From positions 1 to 43,198 of the forward strand of contig RWJK01000417.1 of assembly GCA_004335835.1 (NCBI GenBank): a stretch of 43,198 nt of DNA, given 5' to 3'. How positions within the stretch are numbered: the first letter of the stretch is position 1; the number at the start of each line of letters is the position of its first letter. Of the stretch, positions 1 to 17,498 are shown one piece after another. The notes below the pieces were generated by a model. The model was not told where the DNA came from and did not search any database. It was given only the letters and a program-made list of their open reading frames with translations. The DNA comes from Scenedesmus sp. ARA3. Its lineage: Eukaryota > Chlorophyta > Chlorophyceae > Sphaeropleales > Scenedesmaceae. Position numbers and translations under genes: made by a program.

Positions 1-5031
<5,031 letters not shown>

Positions 5032-5628
5032 TGGACTTTGCTGTGCTGCTCGCCTTCCACTGTTCAGGCACTACCACGACACAGCAGCACCCCTCCCAGC
5101 CACGCTGGGGAGTTTAAAGCAGACGTCGAGCAACGAGAAACGCAGTGTGCTGCGCAATGGGGTTGGTGAAAGGATGATTCTCAACGTGAAACAGTCACAT
5201 GGGGTGGGGCGCGTGCTGATCACGCAAAAGTAACCAATGGTGTTGTACCCTACAAAGAATGCAAGTCGTAGATGCCTTGACGATGCGTAACAGAGCGTGC
5301 AGGTTACACACATATGAGTGACATCTGTTCAAACTTGTCGTCGCTCCATCAAGTTTCACTACGCTGAAGCGTCTGTTGACGTAGTCTCATGTATGGTGAA
5401 CTGTCCAGCATGCGCGGACATCAAGCCAGCAATGCGTTCATCACTCCACGTCTGCAGCCTGCTGCCTTTGCCCCATCACGAAGCCCAGCTTACCGATTTT
5501 GATGATAACCAAGTCTTGAATGCTCACAACGAGACTTTGACGGACTTCGCAGGCTTCCACCGCTGTTGCTGGGTGCTGATGAGCAGTGCCTGACAGCAGC
5601 AGGGCAGAACAGCAGCAGCTGTGCAACC
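5032..5628. promoter_or_regulatory. Divergent intergenic region between LETM1 and the WD40 gene
   Basis: 597 nt separate the two opposing start codons, so this must hold both 5' UTRs and promoters. A CCAAT pentamer lies at 5234-5238 on the plus strand and a TGACG core at 5378-5382. No convincing TATA box or extra exon was found. Assignment as a shared promoter is inference from gene orientation. Confidence 0.5.
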
Positions 5629-6838
5629 ATGGCCATGCAAGCAGAGGGCAGCAGCCAGATAGGCCCACTAGACAAGTACTTGAGGCCTAAGGCCAGGCAC
5701 GCACCACCATGCATGCCGCAGACAGCCTTCAGGTGGGGGTGCTGCAGGTGGTTCAGCACATGTATGTTCACTTCCTCCAAGCATAAAGATGTGTTAATGT
5801 TGTTGCTGCAGCCAATGTGGTTACAAACTAGCTGTGAATGTGTTGTTTATCGACTTCTCACGGTGAGCAGCTGAGTGAGCCAGGCAGGCATGACGCCTCT
5901 CAGCAGCCACCCATGACGAGCATCAGCAACGCGTGCCACCCCGCAGGTCCACCAACCTGTGCCAGCAGCTGCTGGCAGCGCAGCTGGGCTGGCGCATGCC
6001 GCCCTCACTGGACGCCTGGCGCCAAGTCCAAGCCCGCACCGCGCTGCTGCAGCTGCAGCTGCCGCCCGTGTGGAGCAGCCCGGCCAGCGGCCACCAGCGC
6101 CAGGAGGTGGCCTGCCTGCAGCTGCAGCCCGCGGCAGGCAGCAGCTGCAGCAGGCACAGCGACAGCCGGCTGGCTGCGGTGGGCTACAGCAGCGGCACGC
6201 TGCACATCATCAAGCTGGCAGACATGGCCGAGGCAGTGACAGCAGCACGTGCAGCAGCAGACTCTGAAGCAGCAGCAGCGTTAGCAGCAGAAGCTGACCC
6301 AGGCGGGATGGCGGTAAGTGAAGCAGCAGCAGCAGCAATTACACCAACAGCCATGCCGCGCACCGCAGCGCTGCCGGCTGGCTGCGTGTGGAGCGTGGAC
6401 TTGCAGGACCGGCTGGTCAGCTGCTGCTGGGCTGCGGGGGAGCTGCCTGAGCTGGCCACAGCAGGGCCGCAGGGAGTGAAGATCCGCCGCTTCGTGGAGG
6501 TGCGGCAGCAGAGCCAATGCCACGCAGCTATATATAGTGACTGCGGCAGCAGCGTGCAGGAGAGGCGACTCTGCCGGGGCCATGCGCCTTGTTACATGCA
6601 GTGTGCAGCAGTGAGGCATCACCGCAGCGCAAGACACCGCACGTGCTATGCTGCCTGCGCCATGGCCCTAGCAAAGCGTGCATGAGTTGTGCCAGCATAG
6701 CAGACACAGCAACACTTCGTGCCATGCAGTTGAAGAAGCAGCAACAAAGGCCCATCAAAGCCAACATGCATCGCACGACTGCGTGGTAGCCCAGGCAACA
6801 TCTCCGCTGCGGCTGCTGCTGCTTGCTGCTGCTGTGTA

Positions 6839-6870
<32 letters not shown>

Positions 6871-8856
6871 GCCGCCACCACGAGTACCCGCTGCGGCTCA
6901 AGGGCGGCGGCGCGCTGGCCAAGCCTGGCAGGGTGACCTACCTGGACAGGGGCGCAGCCTACACGCTGGCAGCAGCACACGCAGGTGGGCGGGGCGGCTG
7001 CACGTCAGTTGACATGTTGATTAGGCCATGTTAATCACGCAGCCTAGGGCATCAAAACCGGCTCACAAGATCTGGTGCTTACAATTAGTCTGCCTGAGTA
7101 GCACCGCTGCCCGCCACCTTCGCCAGCGCAGCTGGCTGCAAGCAGCTGGGCTGACTCACGTGTGCCTGCTGCTGCTGCTCCTGCCAGGTGGCGTGGTGCT
7201 GTGGGACTGCCGCGCAGCCTCCCGGGCAGTGGCGGAGCTGGCCACTGCCAGCAGCACGCAGCTGCTGCAGGCCATGCCGGGCGGCACGGTGCTGCTCACA
7301 GCTGCAGCAGACGGCCAGGCAGGCGCCACGCCTGCGCAGCATGCAGCACTGCTGGCAGCTGTTGGCTATGAGGATGCCTCACATCAGTGACGTGATCACA
7401 CGATGCCCTTTAATGTCAAGAGCAGCAGCAGCAGCAGCAGCACCAGTGCAGTCGTTTTAGTTTGGTGCCACCTGCCTTGCATACCTGTGATAGACTATTG
7501 CTGCTGTGTCTGCTGCTGCCTGTGCAGTTGGCACTGTATGACGTGCGGCGGCTCAGCAGCACCGCCAGCTCTGTCATCAACTTTGGCGGCAGCAGGGCCA
7601 GCCAGCAGCTGATCGCCAGCTTCAACGTGCCGGCGCGCGCAGACGAGGCAGCAGCTGCAGCGACCGGCAGCAGCAGTAGCTCTGTGGCGCAGCCTGTGCC
7701 TGATGCGCTGCTGGGCGGCAGCAGCAGCAGCAGCCGCATCTACCCCTTCTTCCGGGATGTGACGCTGAACCCTGCTGACCCCAACCTGGTGGCATACGTG
7801 CGCCCCGATCTGCAGGTGAGCGGCCCCCGCCGACTGCAGTGCAATCGGCAGCATGCGTCTATCCTAGCAACAGCTAGTGGTTGAGAACAGCATGCGCAGG
7901 CTGCCAAAGATGCAGCGTTTTTGCCGCTGCAACACTGCATTCGCCGCCTTGCGAGTAAACTAACAAGTGCAATCTCTGCTGTTGTTGTTGCTGCTGTGCT
8001 CCGCAGGTCGGCCTGTTTGACCTGTACCACAACCGGGTGCTGCAGCAGGTGGCCGTCACTGAGGGGCTGGGCAGCCCTGAGCCGGCCTCAGCAGCAGCGT
8101 CAGCATCGTCAGTGCTGGCGGGCAGCCAGCGTCAGGTGTGCATGCGGGTGTATCCCGCAAAGCAAAGGCCAAGTGTATGTGTGTAGCATGCTGTTCTTGT
8201 GTCTGGGCAGCAAGTGTTGGCATGTGGCTTGAGGCTTTTGTACAAGCTGCGCAGCTCTGCGTAAGAGGCATGACAGCTGAGGCAGCTGGATTTGGCATGG
8301 CCAACCTGTACTTGCTGCAATACTTGTAATGTTATGCGTGTTTGCAACGGTGCGCAGTGCTATTGCCTGTTGGTGGGGCTTGCTCATGTGTTTCCACTCT
8401 GCTGCTGCTGTTTGCGTGCAGGCTGCTGCGCGGGGCTGCTGGGATGCCACGGGCCGCGTGCTGTACACGCACGGCCTGCTGCGCCACTGCCAGCCCAGCA
8501 GCGGCGCAGCGCAGCTGCAGGCGACAGTCGCGGCAGTCGACTTTGGCAGCTGGGCAGGCAGGCAGCAGCGGCGCGAGTGCAGCTGGCAGGAGCAGGCCAG
8601 CCACAGCAGCAGCAGTGAGCAGGCAGGAGGCACGCAGCAGCCAGATGCGGGCGTTGTGCAGAGCAGCAGCATGCTGGCAGCAGGCGGGCCTGGCGCTAGT
8701 GTGTGGGCTGTGGCTGGTGGCGGGCTGGTGGCCAGGGGCGGCCAGGTGCTGCACCTGCCCATGGCGGCGCATGCTGCCCCGACAGAGCTAGCGGCAGGCA
8801 GCGATGGCGAGGTGTTTGCTGGCACGCTGCAAGGCGATGTAATCTGCATACACTAA
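5629..8856 (+). CDS. WD40-like beta-propeller protein (possibly F-box-associated)
   Basis: Model: exons 5629-5732, 5947-6499, 6870-6984, 7188-7318, 7528-7815, 8007-8135 and 8422-8856, 584 residues, all junctions in phase. Sequence shows several degenerate WD-like blades: LAAVGYSSGTLHIIKL, VWSVDLQDRLVSCCW followed by ELATAGPQGVKIRRF, GGVVLWDCRAASRAVAEL, LALYDVRRL, VGLFDLYHNRVLQQVAV, and a final blade ending in GEVFAGTLQGDVICIH. The segment TNLCQQLLAAQLGWRMPPS before the blades resembles the linker after an F-box, but I cannot see a clear F-box, and the first exon is the weakest part of the model. Intron 4 appears to start with GC (7319-7320). Ser/Ala/Gln runs come from CAG repeats. Closest paralogue is not recognised; a scaffold or ubiquitin-ligase substrate adaptor is possible. 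Confidence 0.72.
6838..6869 (+). repeat. CTG run ending in a 3' splice site (WD40 gene, intron 2)
   Basis: About ten CTG/TGC triplets run directly into the acceptor CCAG; exon 3 starts at 6870. The tract occupies the place of a polypyrimidine tract. Confidence 0.8.
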
Positions 8857-9815
8857 GGCTGGCCATAATGTTTGACGTCCCGATTGTCTTTTGCTCCAGA
8901 GGTGCTCGGAGCTGTCTCTGACACACTGCCGGTAAGCTGGAGAATGTGCAATTAGGCCTGCTGCTGTTCTCGTCTGCTGCTGTTTGCAGTGTTCATCTAG
9001 CCTTGAGAAGGGTGGTACAAACAAGTCATTGATAGCAGCGATTACAAAGCATGCTTGAGCGACAGATGTGCAGCAACAGGGCATACGTAGCATGACGCTG
9101 ATCGCTCAAAATTGAAGGGCAGGGATGCTGCAGGGAAACAATATGTTTGGCGCAGAGCCCCGCCCTGCACCCTCAACTCCACCCACCCCACATGTCAAAT
9201 GCACGAAATGGTGACATTTGTCATATCCATCAACTCATATAATAGGACCAGTGGGTTGCGCCAGTAATACCACATGTGCTGCTCTGCTGTTGCTGCTGCT
9301 GCGCCCCCACTGAACATGACAGCTGGGTGCTGCTCACACCACTGCTGGCACTGCAGGTCCGAGGGAAAAAGAGAATCGGCCTAGACAGCCAAACAGACAA
9401 ACACTCGACCATCACACAGTACTCTGACAGAGTAAACCACTTGCCCCACCCACCGCCCAATGCACACAACCCTTCCCACAGCCCTTGCCCGCCCAACTAT
9501 CACCCGCATATCGCACAAATGTACACAGTTGACACACGGCGTGGCACACACTGAGTGCACACACACACAAACACCTGCTCAAGGGCCAAGCCCCTGCACG
9601 CAGCACCAAGGATGCCCGCTGCACCAATGCAGCATGCTCAGCGCTGTATCCCGTTCAACTGCTGCAGCTGACAGGAAGTGCAGGCTGCTGGGCCTGCAGC
9701 ACTGCACCGCCGCAGTAGCAGCACGAGCCTCACCCTCCCCACATGCAGTTCCTGCCTATCACCTGCCAATTAAACACACAGCCCACAGCAGCTATTCAGA
9801 AGCCGCGCGCTGCGT
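8857..9815. other. Convergent intergenic region
   Basis: Holds the 3' ends of the WD40 gene (plus) and Ycf54 (minus). The 9400-9570 part is CA-rich. I see no coding exon, tRNA or clear mobile-element termini. Confidence 0.6.
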
Positions 9816-11305
9816 TCAGTTGGGGTAGAACTTCTCCCACCACTTGGGGCTGTACATGGCGTAGGGCGCGGTCCACTTCTCCGGCTTCTTGAACTCCGGC
9901 AGCGCCTCGCCCGCTGACAGCGCCTCGGCAGCGGTCATGCCTGCCAGGTCAAACTTGAGCACGCGGTCCAGCCGCAGCTTCATGAAGCTGTTGCATTGGA
10001 ACAGGGGAGGGGCAGCAGCAGCAGCAGCAGAGGAGGAGGCAGGCAGCCGGAGCAGAAGAAACAACGTGTCAGCTGCGAAAAGGAAAAGAGTCAAGTTGCA
10101 CTGTCGCCGCAGGGCGTTCATAGATGCCCTGTGTGCAGCTGCTGTGGTCAGTGCATGGTGCCCCTGCCTGTGCAGCGGCAGCAGGCCAGCTGCTGGCGAC
10201 AGCCGTGACCATGGCTCTCCCAGTGCCAGAACATAGCCTGCCCAAGCTCGCTAGCCGCAAGGTGAGTCCTTAACCCTCCCAGCACCCCACAGCTGTGCAG
10301 TCGGCTGTCCCAGCAGCCAGCTCTACAGAGACCGCCAGTTGCTGCCTCTGACCATTCCCCGGCTGTGGCCCCGGCCCCGCCCCACAGCGCGCCACTCACG
10401 TGACCCACTGCTTGTCGCTGGACACCAGCGCCATGCATGGCCGCTTGACCTGCTTGGCCTGCTCAGGGAACTGCGCGTCCAGCCAGGTGGGGTTGGGCAC
10501 CAGGAAAAAGTCCAGCTCGCGTCCCTGCTCCTGGAAGTAGCGCACGCGCTCACGCAGCTGCTCAGCCAGGGGCTCGTTCTGCACGTCGTTGCAGAAGAAC
10601 TCGGCGTTGGCCACCAGGCCGTACCACTGCAGCAGCAGCAGGAGGAGCAGCGGACCAGGGGAACGGGCAGAAGCATGTCAGCGGTGCAATCTGTCGCGTA
10701 ACAGAAACGAGTGCTCAGGATGCAACCACCTGAATGTGCAGCACGCTGTTGACTGTCAGTGTCAAGCCTTACATTGAAAAAGAGCAATGATGGCTGCTCA
10801 CTTAGACAGCAGCACGCACAAGAAGACAACATGCACTGCTGTTCATGTGGTGCACTGGAACAGGTCACACGAGAGCAGCAGCAGCATCACGTGGGAGCAT
10901 CCCACACCTGATGCTTCTGCTGTCAGTCAGGCTGGGGTCACCAGCACCTAGCTGCAGCGTGCCTAGCTACGTGACTGGTTACACGTATATCCATGATGCT
11001 ACTGCAATGAATGATCTTTGAATCCATTGACACCGCCGCAGTACTGGTAGTGCGTTGCGGGGTGTCCGCACCTGTGTTGCAGTCTCCTGCTGTGCGGGTG
11101 CCTCCTGTGCTGCAACACACACGACATGCGTGTTCCTCTGCAACTGCTGTGCGCGTGCCACGGGAGCGAAGCTGGCCTGAGCCATCTGTCGGTGCTGCAC
11201 ACGAGCAACACGGCCAGCCACAGCACCCATTGCTGGGCGCTGAGGTGCCATGCTGCGTGCACCCTTGATCTCGGTGCTGCTGGCAACACGCATTGTCTGT
11301 GCCAT
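9816..11305 (-). CDS. YCF54: Ycf54 / LCAA, plastid chlorophyll-biosynthesis cyclase factor
   Basis: Exons 11305-11072, 10626-10400 and 9987-9816 give 210 residues with joined phases. Ycf54 binds and stabilises the oxidative Mg-protoporphyrin IX monomethyl ester cyclase (AcsF/CHL27), needed for protochlorophyllide formation. The domain (about residues 79-190) is recognised by WYGLVANAEFF, the charged RERVRYFQEQGRELDFFLV and NPTWL blocks, and SDKQWVTFMKLRLDRVL, which only appears when exons 2 and 3 are joined. The N-terminal 75 or so residues are Ala/Arg/Gln-rich with few acidic residues, as in chloroplast transit peptides. The start is the first in-frame ATG (11305); the frame is open a little further upstream, but only from a TTG. 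The C-terminal tail (PYAMYSPKWWEKFYPN) is an extension beyond the compact cyanobacterial form. Confidence 0.9.
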
Positions 11306-12652
11306 GATGCTGCTGCTTCTGCAGTGAAAGCAACGCAAGTGTGTTGTCTGGCCAACGAAAACTCAAGCACGACTGTGAAAGTGATGAAAGTATCACGATC
11401 AGTAATATTGTCAATGTTGTTCCGGTGAACGCACCTGTCTACAGCTGCGTGTACTAACAAGGAACTCAACCGGCGAGATCTAACCTGTCAACTCTAGATC
11501 CCAATAGTTTCTTGCGCGAATACCAGTTGAATAAGACAATTGACATGTAAAAGTATCCCTGCGAAGCGCTGGCAAGGTCGAAAGCTACCCTGATCTAGCA
11601 CTCACTACCACATCATGGGTGACCACTGCTGAGAGAGCTGCACATCTTGATGCGATCACGCGCAACCGCAATGTCGGCCATTAAGCCGACGCAAAGCATG
11701 AAGTATAAGCCTGATTGAAACATACAGTCACCAGCACATTCATGCACATCAACACCAACATGGCATGTGATGGTGAGCATGTGATGACCGTGCCACAGCA
11801 GTGCAGCTGGTGCAGCTGGTGCAGCCCACCAATCCAGAGGACCATCACATGCGCCAGGCAACAATGTTGTTGCTTTGACACAGGTGCTGTCACAAGAACC
11901 AGTTTAGCAGCAGCAGACAGCTGACAGCCCCTGGACAGCCTGTTGTACTGCTGGGTCACAGCCAGCCCACAGCTAGAGTTGAATGGGACAAGTTGCCCTG
12001 TGTGCACGACCACAAAGTCCCAACACAACATACGCCACCAGCAGTTTCTGTGGAACACAGGCGTGCAGGTCTTGTGTGAGTGTTATGCAAACACATTCCA
12101 GCTACATGCTCAACACGTGCATGTGACCTTTGGCAGCTGCCTTGACTCAGTAATCGCTGCATCAGGGACAAGCAATAACCTGCTGGGCCCATTGCTGTTG
12201 AGCAGCATGATTTAACACAGGGGAGGACAACACACCACAGCCGCATGAAGGCAGCATGCCTGATGCTGCACCATGGGCGATTTTCCTCTGGCGCAGCAGC
12301 TGCCCAAACAAGCATGGGCTCACACGGTCATGCTGAGAGTTGCGTGGCAGCCAGGCGCTGTAGCGCATGGCAGCAGGATAAATGCACACCACAGCACTGC
12401 CCCAGGCGCTGCATTAGCGTCGCACGTGCTTGGGTGGCCTGCTCAGCACAGCAGGCCAGCCGGCTGCAGCTGCAACCAGCACACAAGGCAGGGCATGCGC
12501 TGCCAAACCTTGTGTGTCGCATCACATTACCACATGATAGTGCAGCTTTGGGGCCACATCATGCGACGGTGCATCATCACGTGACGGAGTCCCACACAAT
12601 AGCGTGCAACAACATTGTGCTTTGCATCATAGTGCGTCTCATGGTGCGCCCA
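11306..12652. other. Intergenic region between ETF-QO and Ycf54
   Basis: Contains the 3' UTR of ETF-QO and the promoter of Ycf54 (both minus strand). Moderately lower GC around 11460-11720. Short open frames exist but none resembles a protein family; no tRNA or inverted-repeat termini seen. Confidence 0.6.
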
Positions 12653-15638
12653 TCACATGATGGTGTAGTTGGGCCCGCCGCCGCCCTCCGGCACCGTCCA
12701 GGTGATGTTCTGGCGCGGGTCCTTGATGCTGCACGCCTTGCAGTGCAGGCAGTTCTGCGCGTTGATCACCAGCCGCGGCCGCCCGCTGGCCTCGTCGGCA
12801 GCGTACTCGTACACGCCTGCTGGGCAGTACTTGGCCTCTGGCCCGCCGTACTGCGGGTGGTTGACCACCTCGGGCAGGCCTGGGTCGGCCAGCACCAGGT
12901 GCGGCGGCTGGTCGTGGTTGTGGTTGGTGCCTGGTTGGCGCAACAGGGGCAGCAGCAGTGATAGCATGAGCACTCCAGGTCATGTCATAAGCAGTAAGGT
13001 GTGGGTGACTTCCAGAGGAGCCTTGTAGGGATGGCTGCAGTAGTGCAGTATGCCAGGCTGCAGCAGTTGCGCACCTGATCTGTAGAGCGAGGTGGGTATG
13101 TCAAAGGTGGTGACGCCATCAGGCTTGGGGTAGTCCTTGGGGGGGCAGTCCCTGGCCAGCTTGGTGGCCTCATGGTCGGCATGCCTGACGCAGGCGGCAG
13201 CAGCAGCAGGAGCAGCAGCAGGCAGGCAAAGTCAGCGGCAGGCGCAGGCGGCAACAGCAGCCAGTGAGTAGGGACGGGGAAGAGACAGACACAGCACAGG
13301 AGCACAGGCAGCAGCAGCAGCAGCCGCAGGGTAACAGGGTGATGACAGGGCAACTACGGCAGCGACGCTGCTTGCTGCAGCCACATGAGCACCGCTGATC
13401 ACATGTCCACAGCAGCTGCAGCAACAGGCCTAGGGTGTGGTGGAGGGTGCAGGTCAAGCTGCTTCATGCAGAGCATTGAGTAATTGGTGCTTTCGTCAGA
13501 AGCGCCTTCTCAGTCACCAATGTTCTGCATGAAGCAGCTTGACCTTCGCCCTCCACCACACCCTAGGCCTTTGCTGTAGCTGCTGTGGGGCCCGTAAGCA
13601 GCTGCGGATGCCTTGCTGGCACCAGCTGTGCTGTGCTGGCCCCTACTGCCCACCTTTGCTTGAGCGTCCAGGGCTCCCTGCCTCTCAGCAGGTAGGTGAT
13701 GAGCGCTGCATTGGCCATGCCGCCCCACAGGCCCCACTTGCTGCAGCCCACAAAGGAGGCGCAGGCAGCAGCCACACATCAAAAGCCGTGAGACACTTGT
13801 GTGTGGTAAGGTTGTGTGCGCAGCAATTGCAGTTGAAGGCAACACACACGTGCCGCATTCTGGAGTGTGATAGCATACACATTGCAGAAGACGATACAGA
13901 TACGTTCCAGCAGCAGCAGCAGCAGCGCCGCACCTGAAGCCCGGGCGTATGTTGCGGGCGCGCTCCAGCTCCTGGTACACCCACGACACCTCCATGCGGT
14001 CTGCATAGTTGCGCAGCGTGATGGGCCCCTGCAAAGGCATCGGCAGCAGCAGGGGCAAGGCCAGCAGGCCAGGGGCAGCAACAGCGCATCAGCCAGCTTG
14101 TGATGAGCTGTGGTCAGCATCCATGCTGCAGCACCTTGCTGCCTCCTACGCAGTTCGCACGCCGAGAGCGCAGCCGCACAGCCAGCCGCGCCCCTTTTAC
14201 TCAATACCCCCCGTCCCTCGCCTTTTTGCCGGCATCATCAGCCAGCCCCAGCGCCCTGAAGGCCTCCTCCCCCGCCACGATGCCGCTCTTCATGGCTGTG
14301 TGCGTGCCCTTGATCTTGGGCGTGTTGAGGAAGCCCGCGCTGCAGCCGATGAGGGCCCCACCAGGGAAGGCCAGCTTGGGGATGGACTGCAGCCCGCCTG
14401 CAGTGCGGGAGTTTGCAGGAAAGCACAGTGTGAAGTTTGCAGGCATGCAGCCAGCAGGCAGGCAAAGAGGTTTGAGTGGGGAGAGCAGGCGGCAGTTTCA
14501 GCATGCTGCACAGGCCTGTGCTGCATGCAACAATGCTACCCTGCAGTCTATGCACTGACATGCAGCGGCTGTCAGTGGGCTGTCCTGCAAGCTGCGCCGC
14601 ACCTTCATTGAGGCTGCGTGCGCCGTACTGCAGGCAGGTGCCGCCCACGATGGTGGCTGCTACCAGCGGGTGTCGCTTGAAGGCCTGGAACTCCTGGTAT
14701 GGTGAGAGGCTGGGGTTGGCGTAGTCCAGGCCCACCACCAGGCCCAGCGACACACGCCTGAGAGGAGGGTTGGGGCAGGGGCAAGCCATTTCAAAAACAC
14801 ACATAGTGATACTACATCACATGACAGCTTCAGCGGCAACAGCAACTGCTCAACTCCACAGGCACCTGTTGTCACTTTTTCTATGAATCCGCTGAATGTT
14901 GTTTCCTCGTCAGCTGCCCCAACAGCCAGCTGGCGCTGCGCAGCATCATGGCTAGCTGCAGCTGCCAGCTGCCACCCAGCTGCTACCCTGCACAACCACA
15001 AAGCCAACGCTCAGACATGTGCACAACACTAATTTAAATACGCAGGCACTGCTGTAGCGCCGCCGCTCCCGCACCTGCCCTCCATGTGGTAGATCCAGCC
15101 GCCGCCGTAAGTGCTGTTGTCCAGTGGGTAGCCCACCGTGTGCACCACCAGCCCCGGCTGGTGCTGCTCCTCAGGCACCTCCCACACCTCCTTCAGCCCC
15201 AGCGCATATGTTTGTGGAGAGGCACCAGCAGCCTCACGCAGGCCGTAGTGCTGCATGAGGCTCTGCAGCAGAGGGGGCAGGGGGCCGGAAGCAGGGGTGG
15301 CAGCAGCTGTGGTGGGGGCCTGTGTGTGTGCGACAGCACAGCACACTGAAGATGCGCTGCAGGCAGGCGTATGCAACCTGCCAAAACAAACACTAGAACA
15401 GCTGCAGCGCGCAACGCCCAATGATACAGCTGGCGCAGTCAGGCACGCTGCTGCCGCCGCACCTGTGACAGCGAGCCGCGCGCGCCCTCCCCAAACAGTG
15501 TGAGCCGCGCCATGAGGTCCACGCCTGGCGTGTAGCTGGGCTTGCGGCTACCGTCCTTGGCTATGCCCATGTCACCCGTGGCCACACCTACCACTGCGTT
15601 GTGCCAATCGTACAGCACCTCCTTGCCTGGCAGGGGGA

Positions 15639-15672
<34 letters not shown>

Positions 15673-16047
15673 ACAGCACCGGCAGGTGTCAGTGGATACA
15701 GCGAGGCATGTCTGTGGGTGGTGCAGCTACGTGCTGATGAGAAGCACTATTTGCTTGCCCTGTGAGGAAGCACCTGGGGTGGCAGGGGCCGCAGCTGGCA
15801 CTGCGGCAAGCGGCTGATGCGAGTCAGCCGGCGCACACAGCTGCAGACGCCCCGCTGGCACACAAACACGATCAACTGCTGCCCCCACACGGCCGCAGGC
15901 ACCATTGCTGGAAGCAGCTTGGTGTGGCCAATGCGGCTGCTGCTGCCTCTGCTGCTGCCGCTGCTGCTGCCACCCACCTGCGAAGCCTGGGAACACGTCC
16001 ACGCCCTGCTCCTCAGCATGCTTCGCCAGCCAGCGCGTGAGCTCACT

Positions 16048-16095
<48 letters not shown>

Positions 16096-17498
16096 CAGCC
16101 AGGCGCAGCGCATCAAACCACCAAAGACAGTCACACAGCAACACAGTGAAATCGCATGGCGGTTTGCCAGCTGGCAGCTGATACCACCCGTTTGCTTTCA
16201 AATGCTGCTTGATGTTTCTGTGTCAGCGCAAGATCCCTGAGCTGCTCAATGATCACACCAACTGTTCTATCTGCTGTGTCGCGCATGCTGCTGCTGGTTG
16301 GAGCCCAGAGCCATTGCAATCTGCTGCAGATGCTGCATTGGTCGTACAGCTGTGCCTGTGACGCTGCTGCTGTCACTCCAGCTTGAGGCCTAGCTGCTGC
16401 TGCCTCTTCCCGAACACACCTGAGGCTGATGATGTAGTTCTTGCCCCTGTTCTTCATCTGCGGCGGGTTGGGCAGCCGTATGCTGCTGCCCTGGGTCAGC
16501 ATGTAGAAGCGGTCTGCTGTGGCCTTCTGCCGCAGCGGCAGGTCGGCAAAGGCCTGGCCCTCGCCCTGCTGCTCCGACCACTTGGGGAACAGCTCATCCA
16601 GCGCCCGCGGCTCAAACACATTGCCGGACAGGATGTGCGCGCCTGCAGGTGCAGCAGCGCAGCAGGGCTGAGCCCTAGGTCCAGTGACAGTTTGGCGTTT
16701 GCCGGTGTTCAGCTGTTGCTGACATGCTAGCAGTCATGCCCCTGATTATTTCATAACCTTTGATCAGGCATGGTGAGCGGCTGCTGCTCAGCATGAAGAG
16801 TTGTCCACAGCTACTGCCAGGGTAGACCAGGCGCACAGGCAGCAGACACTACCTCAACCAGCAGTGAGTAGTGCTTGCAGCACTCCTGCAAAGCTGAGTG
16901 CTACTGCTGACTGGCTGCTGCTGCTGTGCTGGTACTGGCGCTGTTGTGATGCTCACCAACTTCTGAGCCCTTCTCTATTACACACACCGACAAGTCCCTG
17001 TTGTCCTCCTTGCACAACTGCAGCAGGTGCATCAGAAACAGCCGCGTCAATGCACGCGAATGCCCAACTGTCATCGCGTGCACATGCAAGCATACCAGGT
17101 GGACGCTGCACACTCTGTCATGCGATGCCAGAAGGTATCAACTGAAGTGCTGCACAAATTATGCATCCTGTCTTGGCAGGTTACAACGGACAACAGAGCT
17201 GCAACATTGATGAAGCTTTTTACCAAAGACCTGTCATGTGCTTCTGCCTTGCCAGGTCACAGCACATGCAGCAGCACCAGCAGCAGTGGCACACCTGCCT
17301 GAACCGGATTGCCGCGGAGAGCCCGGCTGGGCCTGCTCCCACTATGCACAGGTCGTACTGCAGTTGCTCTCTAGGTTGAGCTTGCTGCACTGCGTCTGTT
17401 GCTGCTGCTAAAGGTCTGCATGAGCTGAACAGGCGGGATACAGTACACTGTAGCTGATGCTGCCTGGCCGCCCTGGCCAGCAGTCCCAGCCCGAACAT
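12653..17498 (-). CDS. ETFDH: Electron transfer flavoprotein:ubiquinone oxidoreductase (ETF-QO)
   Basis: Twelve exons: 17498-17295, 17017-16957, 16642-16420, 16045-15978, 15626-15463, 15262-15075, 14757-14603, 14397-14222, 14028-13934, 13740-13654, 13184-13075 and 12930-12653; 602 residues, the usual family length, every junction in phase. It passes electrons from ETF (fatty-acid, branched-chain amino-acid and choline catabolism) to ubiquinone on the mitochondrial inner membrane. Visible: Arg-rich mitochondrial presequence (1-35), FAD dinucleotide motif [11 protein letters not shown] (GAGPAG at 54-59), [43 protein letters not shown], and the C-terminal 4Fe-4S cluster with Cys at about 546, 571, 574 and 577 ([20 protein letters not shown]). 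All four cluster ligands are present. Intron 8 appears to begin with GC (AAG|GCGAGG). Intron 10 holds a long hairpin. Start codon ATG at 17498. Confidence 0.96.
13407..13588 (-). repeat. Long near-perfect inverted repeat in ETF-QO intron 10
   Basis: Arm 13407-13478 is complementary to arm 13518-13588 over about 70 nt, with roughly 90% pairing by eye and a loop of about 39 nt. The loop side adds a short ATTGGTG/CACCAAT complement. The whole lies within the intron 13185-13653 and would fold in the ETF-QO pre-mRNA. It could be a small fold-back (MITE-like) element or a hairpin small-RNA precursor. Confidence 0.85.
15640..15671 (-). repeat. CAG/CTG triplet run in ETF-QO intron 4
   Basis: Plus-strand CAG repeats; on the gene's sense strand CTG repeats lying about 15 nt upstream of the acceptor of exon 5. 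Confidence 0.8.
16046..16094 (-). repeat. CTG run ending in a 3' splice site (ETF-QO, intron 3)
   Basis: Sixteen or so uninterrupted CTG triplets on the sense strand end in the acceptor CAG immediately before exon 4 (starts 16045). Longest pure triplet run in the gene and likely length-variable. Confidence 0.85.

Noticed and set aside
5318..5593. An extra 5' exon of the WD40 gene
   Set aside because: The frame has no F-box or propeller features and no good donor in phase with exon 2.
6314..6350. A 37-nt micro-intron (perfect GTAAGT donor, ACAG acceptor) inside WD40 exon 2
   Set aside because: Too short for a spliceosomal intron, and its removal would shift the frame; the sequence reads through in frame.
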